In this document: positions 10,227 through 18,141 of the stretch, piece after piece
How positions within the stretch are numbered: position 1 is the stretch's first letter
Layout: the number at the start of each line of letters is the position of its first letter
Assembly: GCF_900095865.1 (NCBI RefSeq)
Contig: NZ_FMIZ01000007.1
Coordinates: 124,001-188,000 of the forward strand
Source: Massilioclostridium coli
Lineage (GTDB): Bacteria > Bacillota > Clostridia > Oscillospirales > Ruminococcaceae
Direction: 5' to 3'
DNA length: 64,000 nt
Program-made: the position numbers and the translations under genes
Notes under the pieces: model-generated
The model's database searches: none
What the model saw: only the letters and a program-made list of their open reading frames with translations
Told to the model about the DNA's origin: nothing

Positions 10227-10613
10227 ATGACAATAGCAGAAGTAAGTAAAAAGTATGACCTTTCACCTGATACGCTCCGCTATTATGAGAGGATCGGTTT
10301 AATTCCGCCTGTACCCAGAAATAAAAGCGGTATCCGGAATTATGACGAAGACTCTTGCCTTTGGATTGAGTTGATGAAGTGTATGCGGAAAGCGGGAGTC
10401 CAGATAGAGGCTCTGATTGAATACGTTGATTTGTTTCAAAAAGGGGATGCTACGGTTGACGCTAGAAAAAATATCCTGATTGAACAGCGGAACCAATTGA
10501 TGGATCGGATGGAGGATATGCAGCAATCGTTGGACCGTTTAAACGAAAAAATTGAGCGGTATGAACAAGGGTTGATGGTTGCGGAAAAACAGCTGAAAAA
10601 GTGGAAGGACTAA
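10227..10613 (+). CDS. MerR-family transcriptional regulator
   Basis: A 128-residue regulator: N-terminal winged helix-turn-helix (TIAEVSKKYDLSPDTLRYYERIGL, about 2-25) with the wing GIRNYDEDS, and a long C-terminal dimerisation helix (about 80-125). It has no metal-binding cysteine loop or ligand domain, which places it with the short AdhR/YyaN-like group that often senses electrophiles. AAAGGAGGAG lies just before the ATG. Its promoter has the stretched spacer and dyad described at 10164-10194. No target gene lies downstream: a terminator follows and the next gene is convergent, so distant targets or simple autoregulation are likely. Confidence 0.9.
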   Translation: MTIAEVSKKYDLSPDTLRYYERIGLIPPVPRNKSGIRNYDEDSCLWIELMKCMRKAGVQIEALIEYVDLFQKGDATVDARKNILIEQRNQLMDRMEDMQQSLDRLNEKIERYEQGLMVAEKQLKKWKD

Positions 10614-10630
10614 AACCTGATGTCAAAAAA

Positions 10631-10668
10631 ATAAAAACCGGACTCTAATAATCCGGTTTTTATTTTTT
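10631..10668. terminator. Terminator after merR
   Basis: ATAAAAACCGGA (10631-10642) pairs with TCCGGTTTTTAT (10652-10663), with T or A runs on both sides, so it may act in both directions. Confidence 0.8.
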
Positions 10669-10882
10669 ATTTCTGATTTTATAGCAGGCAAAAAGTGTAA
10701 GCAGAAAAACAGATCGTATCAGGACTATCTTAACTGTCCGCCTTATCTTGCTTTTTCATAGAAAGCTAAAATAAATATTGGCAAAATAGTTTGTTTCCAA
10801 AGGAAATATCGTAGATTGTAACATATATATCATGAAATATCCTGGAAAGGTGAATTCAGTTCAGGGGATATATGGTTATCAT

Positions 10883-11524
10883 TTAAAAACCATAAGAATC
10901 ATCTAGAATCAATACCTTAATTCTGTCTTTGATTCGTTGGTGCGCTAAGGCAACATAAGCACAACAGACTCTATCCTCACTATGGCAGTGCATACATTCC
11001 CCTGTTTTTACACAAGGGGTGTTGCAAGATAAGCGCATTGTATTGGCTGGTGCTGCTATTTTTTCCATTCTGTTGATTGCATCCTGCATCGTTGGTACAA
11101 TTTTATTATATCCAACAATTAAAATAACACTTTTTGGACCATAGATCATAGCGGCTACACGGTTACCCCGTCCATCTACATTATATAAAATACCATCCTC
11201 TGTCACGGCATTCGAACTTGCAAAATAGGTATCTGCAGTAAAGGCTTCTGCCATAACACTTTGTACCTGCTCTGGTGTAAGTCCGGGTACATTTCTATCT
11301 TTTAACTCAATATTGCGACTCTTTAAGTAATCCAATACCCCTGTTTCCTCTAATGTACAGGAACCACCAAAGCAAACTTTTTCACCATCTTGAACCAATT
11401 CGTCTAACGTATTGAATAATTGCTCTTTATTGGTGATGTGGTATGCTTTCATCCGATTTTTTTCTAGGTTACGAATTGTTTTTTGAATCCGAAGTTGTTT
11501 CAGATTTTCTACCCATTGATTCAT
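10883..11524 (-). CDS. LUD-domain protein (LutC/YkgG family)
   Basis: A 213-residue protein of the LUD (DUF162) superfamily. Visible features are the CFGGSCTLEETGVLDYL segment, YFASSNAVTEDGILYNVDGRGNRV and the C-terminal IMIVGYNKI-like core, followed by a cysteine-rich stretch (SCNTPCVKTGECMHCHSEDRVC, with eight Cys/His) absent from LutC itself and typical of clostridial stand-alone LUD proteins. Lactate-oxidation partners LutA and LutB are not nearby, so a direct role in lactate use is not supported. AAGGAGTGG precedes the ATG. It is a single-gene unit, probably cytoplasmic; the cysteine cluster might bind metal, which is inference. Confidence 0.8.
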   Translation of the reverse strand: MNQWVENLKQLRIQKTIRNLEKNRMKAYHITNKEQLFNTLDELVQDGEKVCFGGSCTLEETGVLDYLKSRNIELKDRNVPGLTPEQVQSVMAEAFTADTYFASSNAVTEDGILYNVDGRGNRVAAMIYGPKSVILIVGYNKIVPTMQDAINRMEKIAAPANTMRLSCNTPCVKTGECMHCHSEDRVCCAYVALAHQRIKDRIKVLILDDSYGF

Positions 11525-11787
11525 AAAATTCCACTCCTTTTTTGACTGGCAGTTTAAAATTTATTCACTTACATTATATAATCACAGCATAACATTCAAT
11601 ACGAGATTAATTGAATCAACATACGTAAAAAAACGAATGTTAATTTCGAAATACGATATTACATACAAAATGTTATTTTTTATCGTAAAACTTTATAATT
11701 TGTCGAACACAAAATAGACACCCAAATTTATCAGGCATAAAACTAACATGATAACTTTACTATATTATAAAATAGGAAAATGAAATT

Positions 11788-12312
11788 TTAATGAACGCCA
11801 AATAGTATCCGTACAAATAAACTGCTACAGACAATACCAATCAAATCACCAAATAAGGCAGTGGGGAGGGTATAACGGATATTGGATACACCAACGGAAC
11901 TATAATAAACCGCAATGGTATAAAAGGTAGTTTCTGTTGAGCCTTGTAATACTGCTGCTACCCTGCCAATATAACTATCCGGATGAAATTGAGTAAAAAT
12001 CGTTTCACATACTGCTAAGCTTCCACTTCCAGACACTGGTTTTAAAATTGCTAAAGGGAGAATTTCTTGTGGAATTCCCAATGCTTTCGCCAATGGCGCC
12101 AAAAATGAAGTGAGTAAATCAATCGCTCCAGAGGCTTGTAACATCGCGATTGCCGCCAATAGACCTACCATAGTAGGGATAAGTCCAACCGCAATAGAAA
12201 CCCCTTCTTTTGCCCCTTTTAAGAAGCTTTCGAACAGATTCACATGATGGAACATAGCATATAAAATAATGCCGACCAGAATAGTGGGAATAAAAAATAA
12301 ATCAATCCGCAT
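11788..12312 (-). CDS. spmB: Spore maturation protein B
   Basis: A 174-residue membrane protein of the nucleoside-recognition (Gate) family. It shows four or five hydrophobic helices and the SpmB signatures GAKEGVSIAVGLIPTMVGLLAAI and LKPVSGSGSLAVCETI. In Bacillus, SpmA and SpmB are needed for proper spore core dehydration and heat resistance. It overlaps spmA by 11 bases, so the two are translationally coupled. No clear terminator was found downstream. Confidence 0.92.
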   Translation of the reverse strand: MRIDLFFIPTILVGIILYAMFHHVNLFESFLKGAKEGVSIAVGLIPTMVGLLAAIAMLQASGAIDLLTSFLAPLAKALGIPQEILPLAILKPVSGSGSLAVCETIFTQFHPDSYIGRVAAVLQGSTETTFYTIAVYYSSVGVSNIRYTLPTALFGDLIGIVCSSLFVRILFGVH

Positions 12313-12886
12313 GGCGTTTCCTTCTTCCCAACAGTTTTGCCATTAAAATTGCACCAAATAAAGAGGTAATGGAACACAATAGGGTAGCGGGGATTAAATC
12401 AAATGGATTTGCCGCTCCATGAGAACTTCTTAATACTGCGATTGTGGTAGGGATGAGTTGGATAGCCGCTGTATTCATGACTACAAATAAAATCATATTT
12501 TGAGAAGCGGTTTTTTTATCTGGATTTGCTTGCTGCAATAGTTTCATTGCTTGTATTCCAGAAGGGGTTGCTGCATTCCCTAGTCCCATTAAATTTGCGG
12601 TAATATTCATTGATATATTTTCTAAGACTTGATCCCCTTTGTTTATTCCATGAAATAATAGCCTTAACAGGGGAGAAAATAAATTAGCTAATTTTTTTGT
12701 GAGCCCAGCGTCTTTTGCTATTGTCATAATACCGTTCCAAAAACAGATACCACCCATTAAACCAATTAATAATTGAATTGCCTGGCTTGTACCGGTTAAC
12801 ACAGATTTGTTGACTTCTTCTAATCTTCCTGTCAAAAATCCACATCCAATTGCCAATAAAATCATCCAAGGAAATAATTTTTTCAC
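12302..12886 (-). CDS. spmA: Spore maturation protein A (GTG start)
   Basis: A 194-residue integral membrane protein, partner of SpmB. Diagnostic segments are GGICFWNGIMTIAKDAGLT, the helix around NITANLMGLGNAATPSGIQAMKLLQ and NMILFVVMNTAAIQLIPTT. The start is GTG at 12886-12884, preceded on the minus strand by GGGGGGAT at suitable spacing; no in-frame ATG offers a better site. First gene of the spmAB operon, divergent from the AbrB-like regulator. Mother-cell expression is expected from the family, but I could not assign a confident sigma-E promoter. Confidence 0.92.
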   Translation of the reverse strand: MKKLFPWMILLAIGCGFLTGRLEEVNKSVLTGTSQAIQLLIGLMGGICFWNGIMTIAKDAGLTKKLANLFSPLLRLLFHGINKGDQVLENISMNITANLMGLGNAATPSGIQAMKLLQQANPDKKTASQNMILFVVMNTAAIQLIPTTIAVLRSSHGAANPFDLIPATLLCSITSLFGAILMAKLLGRRKRHAD

Positions 12887-13072
12887 AAAAATCCCCCCAA
12901 AAAACTATCATATATTACATATATATGATATATTTTTCTATTTCATACATTTTTTACAATTTAAAATGCAACTTTTCTTGCTAAAACAGTAGAAATTTTT
13001 GACAAAATGATGTATGATATAAATGTGTTCGACATATCCTAGTTTATTTTTAGTAAAAAGGGAGGAATTATA

Positions 13073-13318
13073 ATGAAATCCACAGGTATTGTAAGAAACA
13101 CAGATAAAGTTGGTAGAATTGTTCTTCCAATTGAGTTGCGTCAGACTTTGTACATCGCAGAAGGGGATCCATTAGAGATTTATACAGAAGAGGATAAAAT
13201 TATTTTGAAAAAATATAATCCATCCTGTATTTTCTGCGGAAGCACAGAAGAAATGTTATCCTATAAAGGAAAATATATCTGCGCTGAATGTAAAAAAGAA
13301 CTGATGGACAAAGAATAA
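13073..13318 (+). CDS. AbrB/SpoVT-like regulator with zinc-ribbon tail
   Basis: An 81-residue protein. Residues 1-48 form the swapped-hairpin AbrB DNA-binding fold (GIVRNTDKVGRIVLPIELRQTL, then GDPLEIYTEEDKIILKKY). Residues about 50-78 carry CxxC-(17)-CxxC (CIFCGS and CAECKK), a small zinc-ribbon arrangement common in clostridial AbrB proteins. AbrB-type proteins are transition-state or sporulation regulators. GGGAGG precedes the ATG. Single-gene unit ending in a strong terminator. Regulon unknown. Confidence 0.9.
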   Translation: MKSTGIVRNTDKVGRIVLPIELRQTLYIAEGDPLEIYTEEDKIILKKYNPSCIFCGSTEEMLSYKGKYICAECKKELMDKE

Positions 13319-13325
13319 AAGTATA

Positions 13326-13365
13326 AAAAGCTGTTTGATTATATATCAAACGGCTTTTTCTTTTT
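13326..13365. terminator. Terminator between abrB-like gene and convergent permease gene
   Basis: AAAAAGCTGTTTGAT pairs with ATCAAACGGCTTTTT (one wobble) and is followed by CTTTTTT; it probably also serves the convergent minus-strand permease gene. Confidence 0.8.
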
Positions 13366-13454
13366 TACTATTATAAATGTATGGCAGTACTTTAGAAAAT
13401 TATGTTTTGTTCGATAAAAAAGTCCGGATTTATATTGATAATAGGTACTGGATT

Positions 13455-14567
13455 TTATCCCATTAAAAAATATAGTATAAGGGATGCGGTTAAAAAAACA
13501 AGATTAAAAATAGTAAAATACCCTAAATATGTGTTTTTTTTCTGAGGGGAATCCTTGCATATAAATTTAAAAGAGATAAGGCTTGCCATTGAAGCAATTA
13601 ATGTACCAAGTCCTCCTATATTCGTACCAATCAACAACAGATTCCAAGAGTTTGTAAAACCGGCCAGTAATAACGCCGCAGGAACATTACTGATAAACTG
13701 ACTGATGCCGACAGATACTAGAACTTCATTTCCTTGTAATACTGTCTCTAAAAAATGATGTATTATTGAAATCCGACCTATATTGCCAACAAAAATAAAA
13801 AATCCAATAAAGGTGAATAACAAAGAATAATCTACTTTTTTTAAAATTTTTCGGTCTGCTATTACTATCGTTGTTAACACAACAACGAATAACGCTATAG
13901 TAGGGATGAAATGAACTACCGTTGCCAAGCTTAAAATAAATAGAATACAATAAATAGAAAATAATTTTTTATTTTTCCCTAATTTTTCCTGTTTCAAAAA
14001 AGAAGTAGAGATAGGATAAGGCTTTTGAAAAAAGACAAAAAGGGCAATCAAAACAAACGATAAGATTGCATATGGCAAAATGGTGAAAATAAAATTTTGA
14101 ATAGAGATATTGAATTTTGAAAAAAGGTATAAGTTTTGGGGATTACCAATTGGAGTTAGCATACTTCCCAAGTTAGCGGCAATGGTTTGCATTACAACAA
14201 CAGGAAGAATCCTATTTTCTTGCTGTATCATATGTAAAATTTCCAATGTAAAAGGGACAAAAGTAATTAATGCTACATCGTTTGTGATAAACATACTGGA
14301 TATATAGCATAAAAAAATTAAGATCGCCTCTAATTGGCGAGTGTTTTTGACCTTCTTTAACAATAATTCTCCTGTATGACGAAAAATTCCCAATGCTTGA
14401 AAACCTTCCATAATTGCCATTAAGCAGAATAAAATACCTAATGTATTAAAGTCGATATATTCAACATATTTTTGATCAGGAAAAATGAAGCAGCAAGAAA
14501 TAATGGCTAAGCCCCAAGAAACCACTAGGATTGTTTCTTTTTTTACCCAATTTTTTATTTTTTCCAT
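13455..14567 (-). CDS. SLC13/ArsB-like ion transporter family permease
   Basis: A 370-residue polytopic membrane protein with about ten hydrophobic helices. It carries the IT-superfamily signatures FITNDVALITFVPFTLEIL and NLGSMLTPIGNPQNLYLF, and a second half with FISNVPAALLLAGFT and GTNIGGLGTLIASMASLI, the paired hairpin motifs seen in ArsB, CitM and SLC13 carriers. Substrate (arsenite, citrate, other anion) cannot be decided. The ATG at 14567 is preferred over the in-frame ATG at 14621 because GAGGG sits 9 bases upstream of it. Single-gene unit following a terminator. Confidence 0.85.
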   Translation of the reverse strand: MEKIKNWVKKETILVVSWGLAIISCCFIFPDQKYVEYIDFNTLGILFCLMAIMEGFQALGIFRHTGELLLKKVKNTRQLEAILIFLCYISSMFITNDVALITFVPFTLEILHMIQQENRILPVVVMQTIAANLGSMLTPIGNPQNLYLFSKFNISIQNFIFTILPYAILSFVLIALFVFFQKPYPISTSFLKQEKLGKNKKLFSIYCILFILSLATVVHFIPTIALFVVVLTTIVIADRKILKKVDYSLLFTFIGFFIFVGNIGRISIIHHFLETVLQGNEVLVSVGISQFISNVPAALLLAGFTNSWNLLLIGTNIGGLGTLIASMASLISFKFICKDSPQKKNTYLGYFTIFNLVFLTASLILYFLMG

Positions 14568-14628
14568 TTTATTTCCCTCAATATAAAAGCAATATTCTTT
14601 ATCATACCATAATTTAGACAAAAAAGGA

Positions 14629-14663
14629 ATGCCCTATTTGGGCTATAATACCAAATAGGGCAT
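14629..14663 (-). terminator. Terminator of the AIM24-family gene
   Basis: Perfect 13-bp stem ATGCCCTATTTGG / CCAAATAGGGCAT; on the minus strand it is followed by TCCTTTTTT. Confidence 0.85.
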
Positions 14664-14686
14664 ATTAACTACAGGTTCCAATAGTT

Positions 14687-15367
14687 TTAACTGTTGGATG
14701 GGAAAAATGGACGTAAAACAGCAGCCATTTGATTGATAGGCATTGTTTGTAAAATAATTGTACCAGGTCCGGTTACAACAGTGTTAAAGATACCTTCCCC
14801 ACCAAACAGCATATTTTTTACACCAGGAACTTTTTGTACATCAATGGTACAGGTTTCACTCATTGCGGCTAGATATCCGGTGTCTACAATCATACTTTGC
14901 CCAGGTTGTAATAGGTATTCCATGGCGTATCCGTCAATTTCAATAAATGCTGTGCCCTGACCTGATAAACGTTGCATAATAAAACCTTCTCCACCAAAGA
15001 ATCCTCCACCAATTTTTTTTTGGAAAGCAATAGAAAGCTGTACGCCTGATTCTGCTGCCAAAAATGCGGATTTTTGTACAATCATTCCTTGATTGGCAGA
15101 AATATTGATTGCGCGCATAGAACCAGGAAAACTGGATGCGAACGCGATCATTCCTTGGCCATTTTGTGCGGTATAACGGTTTAAAAACAGTGATTCTCCG
15201 GACATCATACGGCTAAATACTTTTCCTACTCCTCCTCCAGATGTGGTTTCCATTTTCATATTTGGTGTCATCCAAGACATAGCGCCGCTTTCGGTAATCA
15301 TGGTTTCCCCGTTTTCCAGAGTACAAACAACAACTGGCATGGGGGTGCCTTCAATTTTATATTGCAT
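14687..15367 (-). CDS. AIM24 / TIGR00266 family protein
   Basis: A 226-residue all-beta protein of the AIM24 family. Recognisable segments: VVVCTLENGETMITESGAMSWMTPNM near the N-terminus, glycine-rich SGGGVGKVFSRMMSGES, and GGGFFGGEGFIMQRLSGQGTAF in the middle. Such proteins form a trimeric beta-barrel-like fold; the bacterial role is not established. AAAGGAGGAT precedes the ATG. Single-gene unit. Confidence 0.88.
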   Translation of the reverse strand: MQYKIEGTPMPVVVCTLENGETMITESGAMSWMTPNMKMETTSGGGVGKVFSRMMSGESLFLNRYTAQNGQGMIAFASSFPGSMRAINISANQGMIVQKSAFLAAESGVQLSIAFQKKIGGGFFGGEGFIMQRLSGQGTAFIEIDGYAMEYLLQPGQSMIVDTGYLAAMSETCTIDVQKVPGVKNMLFGGEGIFNTVVTGPGTIILQTMPINQMAAVLRPFFPSNS

Positions 15368-15522
15368 GATGTAATCCTCCTTTTTTATTTGTTATTATAG
15401 AGGTTATTTGATTATAGGTCAATTGATTTTCATATTATTTTACGAATTCCATAAATATAATTTATATTTTTATGAAAAACAGATAGATTGGGTTGATTAA
15501 TGATGTTAAACATGGAAAAGAT

Positions 15523-15551
15523 TTGCGAATTATTTGGAATCATGATACAAT
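15523..15551 (+). promoter_or_regulatory. Sigma-A-type promoter of the sirtuin operon
   Basis: TTGCGA (15523-15528), 17-base spacer, TACAAT (15546-15551), 37 bases before the chosen ATG. It supports the internal start at 15589 rather than the longer open frame. Confidence 0.7.
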
Positions 15552-15588
15552 AAAAATGGTTATAATATCATGCAAAGAAGGGGTATCA

Positions 15589-16296
15589 ATGATTGACCAA
15601 TTAAAGCAGTGGGTACAACAAAGCGACAATATCGTGTTTTTTGGAGGTGCTGGAGTTTCTACCGAAAGTGGAATACCGGATTTTCGCAGTACCGATGGTT
15701 TATACTATCAAGAATATCAATATCCTCCAGAAACGATTTTAAGCCATACGTTTTATGAGGAAAATCCATTGGAATTTTTTCGGTTTTACCGCAATAAATT
15801 AATCTATCCAGATGCCAAACCAAACGCAGCCCATAATAAACTGGCGGAATGGGAAAAACAAGGAAAATTAAAAGCGGTTATTACCCAAAATATTGACGGT
15901 CTGCATCAGATGGCAGGCAGTAAAGAAGTGTTGGAACTGCATGGTTCCATCCATCGGAATTATTGTGAGTCTTGCGGAAAATTTTATCGTTTACAAGAAA
16001 TTATGGATTGTGACGGTATCCCAACATGTTCTTGTGGGGGACGGATTAAACCGGATGTTGTACTGTACGAGGAAGGGCTGGATAGCAATATTTTAAGCCG
16101 TTCTTTAAATTATATCCGCCATGCGGATGTATTGATTGTCGCTGGAACTTCATTGGCTGTTTATCCAGCAGCGGGTTTATTGCAGTATTATACTGGAAAT
16201 CATCTAGTATTAATCAATAAAACGCCAACCCCTTATGATGCCAATGCAGATTTATTAATTCAGGGGAAAATAGGGGAAGTACTCTCCCAATTATAA
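15589..16296 (+). CDS. SIR2-family NAD-dependent protein deacylase (sirtuin)
   Basis: A 235-residue cytoplasmic enzyme that removes acyl groups from lysines using NAD. It shows the NAD-binding GAGVSTESGIPDFRS (20-34), TQNIDG (99-104), the catalytic His118 in ELHGS, a zinc site made of C126, C129, C147 and C149, and GTSLAVYPAAGL near the C-terminus. The ATG at 15589 follows AAGAAGGGG by 6 bases and lies behind a good promoter; the open frame extends upstream to 15493, but that part overlaps the promoter. Forms an operon with the Spx/ArsC-like gene 20 bases downstream. Confidence 0.93.
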   Translation: MIDQLKQWVQQSDNIVFFGGAGVSTESGIPDFRSTDGLYYQEYQYPPETILSHTFYEENPLEFFRFYRNKLIYPDAKPNAAHNKLAEWEKQGKLKAVITQNIDGLHQMAGSKEVLELHGSIHRNYCESCGKFYRLQEIMDCDGIPTCSCGGRIKPDVVLYEEGLDSNILSRSLNYIRHADVLIVAGTSLAVYPAAGLLQYYTGNHLVLINKTPTPYDANADLLIQGKIGEVLSQL

Positions 16297-16316
16297 GTTT
16301 GAAAGGAATGTATATT

Positions 16317-16673
16317 ATGTCAATTTTATTTTTGGAATATCCGAAGTGTTCTACCTGCCAAAAAGCGAAAAAATGGCTAGATGAAAACGGAATACAATAT
16401 CAGGACCGCCATATTGTAGAACAGAACCCTACAGTGGCGGAATTAACCCAATGGTATCAAAAAAGCGGATTGCCATTAAAACGGTTTTTTAATACCAGCG
16501 GGATGCTATATAAAGAATTAAAATTAAAAGATAAACTGCCTACTATGACAGAACAGGAACAATTAGAATTATTAGCCACCAATGGGATGTTGGTAAAGCG
16601 CCCGTTGGTTATCTCTGATACTGTAATTTGTCCAGGGTTTAAACAGGATGTTTGGGAACAGTTGAAAGATTAA
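16317..16673 (+). CDS. ArsC/Spx-family thioredoxin-fold protein
   Basis: A 118-residue protein of the arsenate reductase/Spx family. The redox pair CSTC is at residues 11-14 (YPKCSTCQKAKKWL); the family helix NTSGMLYKELKLKDKLP and the cis-proline region MLVKRPLVI follow. The KRPL segment and intact CxxC fit the YffB/MgsR/ArsC-like branch; a true Spx role (RNA polymerase binding) is possible but not demonstrated by sequence. The ATG at 16317 lies 9 bases after AAAGGA; the ATG at 16308 would touch it. Confidence 0.87.
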   Translation: MSILFLEYPKCSTCQKAKKWLDENGIQYQDRHIVEQNPTVAELTQWYQKSGLPLKRFFNTSGMLYKELKLKDKLPTMTEQEQLELLATNGMLVKRPLVISDTVICPGFKQDVWEQLKD

Positions 16674-16694
16674 TGGATTTAGAAATACACAATT

Positions 16695-16742
16695 GGCTAT
16701 TTTTGTTTGTCAGAATTGGAACAGACAAAAATAGCCTTTTTT
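16695..16742 (+). terminator. Terminator of the sirtuin operon
   Basis: GGCTATTTTTGT pairs with ACAAAAATAGCC across a loop and runs into six T residues. Confidence 0.85.
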
Positions 16743-16905
16743 GATTGGTTAGGAAAATTAGTGGTATTTTCGGTAGGATATCTCGTTATAGGCTTTCATT
16801 TTATGTGATGTAAGACCAGTGAAATAAAGTGAATACATCATGAGATACTTGATAAAAAATTCTAAGAGAATTGTTTTTTAAATTATGAATATAGGAGGAA
16901 ATAAC

Positions 16906-17574
16906 ATGGTAAACATTGATGATTATATGCAGAGGCTACAGCTAGTGTTACAACAGGTATTTGGCAATCGATTATTGTATTTAGGGCTACAAGGAAGTTA
17001 TCGTAGAGGGGAAGAAACGCCAACAAGCGATATTGATGCTATGGTAATATTGGATTATTTTACGATACAGGACATGGATCTGTATCGAAAGACTGTTACC
17101 AATTTAACTCCAGAGGAACAAACTTGTGGGTTTATCTGTGGAAAACAGGAATTGCTTCACTGGAATCCAGGAGAAATCTGCCAGTTGATCCACGAAACCA
17201 AAGATTATTACGGAAATTTAAAGGATTTTGTGCCAGAATACACCTTACAGGATGTGAAAAACCATATCAAAGTGAATGTGGGAAACCTGTACCATGGGCT
17301 CTGTCATGAATTCATCCACTCCTCCCAAGGGGTAGAAAAAGAACAGTTGCAATTTGCATATAAATCTATTTTTTATCTTTTACAAAACCTACATTTTATC
17401 CGGACTGGAAAATTTATCTTAAAAAAACAGGATTTGGCTTCCTATTTGGAAGGATTGGATCTACAGGTTTTGCAAACAGCAGAATCGGTGAAAATCAAAG
17501 AGTTTAATGGCCAACATGCTTTTCAATTGCTGTTTGGTTGGTGCCAACAAGTATTACATACAATTGATTGTTAA
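16906..17574 (+). CDS. Nucleotidyltransferase-fold protein
   Basis: A 222-residue protein with a polymerase-beta-type nucleotidyltransferase core: GSYRRGEETPTSDIDAMVI (about 31-49) contains the GS and DxD motifs that bind metal and nucleotide. The C-terminal half is helical, like the substrate-binding region of kanamycin-type or HEPN-linked transferases. Resistance function cannot be assumed. The ATG at 16906 lies 7 bases after AGGAGG; the ATG at 16885 has no ribosome binding site. A shared terminator follows at 17724. Confidence 0.8.
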   Translation: MVNIDDYMQRLQLVLQQVFGNRLLYLGLQGSYRRGEETPTSDIDAMVILDYFTIQDMDLYRKTVTNLTPEEQTCGFICGKQELLHWNPGEICQLIHETKDYYGNLKDFVPEYTLQDVKNHIKVNVGNLYHGLCHEFIHSSQGVEKEQLQFAYKSIFYLLQNLHFIRTGKFILKKQDLASYLEGLDLQVLQTAESVKIKEFNGQHAFQLLFGWCQQVLHTIDC

Positions 17575-17723
17575 TATGAAAATTTTGTAGTTCTAAATGG
17601 TACATTTTTCTTCAATATTGGGGAATCAACATAACAATGGCAGGAAAACAATCTGACATGTAAACGAAAACATCCAAATATTTGCAGGATTTATGTTGGC
17701 AAAGAAATAATAGAATAAAATAC

Positions 17724-17765
17724 AAAAAAGCTCGTACAACTATTTGTACGAACTTTTTTATTTTA
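17724..17765. terminator. Bidirectional terminator between convergent genes
   Basis: AAAAAAGCTCGTACAA (17724-17739) pairs with TTGTACGAACTTTTTT (17744-17759) around a CTAT loop; T runs are present in both directions. Confidence 0.85.
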
Positions 17766-17797
17766 TTATCTTTTGTTAATTTAGCCTGATAGAATAA

Positions 17798-18130
17798 TTA
17801 TTTTCTTTTAAAACGAATTAGCTTGCTATTGTATTTGATAATAAAAAATAAAATGAGAACTACTCCAACCACAATCATAGCAACGCCAATGTAATATCCA
17901 ATATCAGGGCGGAAGATTAAATTGAGTATGGGTATTAGAAAAACACCTATCCCAACAAACATACCACCCATACCAATTCTTTTGGTATAAGATTTTGTAT
18001 CTTTTGGATCAAGGTTTCTATAATGATAACTATGAATGAGTGAAAAATTTCCTTTGCAACCCACTTGATAGGAGATGAAAATCAAAAATAATCCTAAAAT
18101 GATTTCCGTAATGATTTCTTGTAATTCCAT
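17798..18130 (-). CDS. Small three-helix membrane protein, last gene of the MoxR/vWA cluster
   Basis: A 110-residue protein with three predicted membrane helices (about 8-25, 50-70, 77-98) and a polar loop between helices one and two (HSYHYRNLDPKDTKSYTKR). The layout resembles the DUF3784-like small clostridial membrane proteins, though I cannot assign the family firmly. Its ATG comes 11 bases after the stop of the AAA+ gene, with AAAAGGG overlapping that stop region, so co-expression is likely. It could serve as a membrane anchor for the complex; that is inference only. Confidence 0.75.
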   Translation of the reverse strand: MELQEIITEIILGLFLIFISYQVGCKGNFSLIHSYHYRNLDPKDTKSYTKRIGMGGMFVGIGVFLIPILNLIFRPDIGYYIGVAMIVVGVVLILFFIIKYNSKLIRFKRK

Positions 18131-18141
18131 AATAACCCTTT

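Noticed and set aside
10838-10889. Hairpins near the end of the LUD gene
   Set aside because: Stems are short or interrupted and one overlaps the coding end; no T-tract follows on the minus strand.
12999-13024. Promoter for the AbrB-like gene (TTGACA at 12999)
   Set aside because: The -35 is perfect, but no -10 hexamer lies at 16-18 bases; the nearest TATAAA is only 13 bases away.
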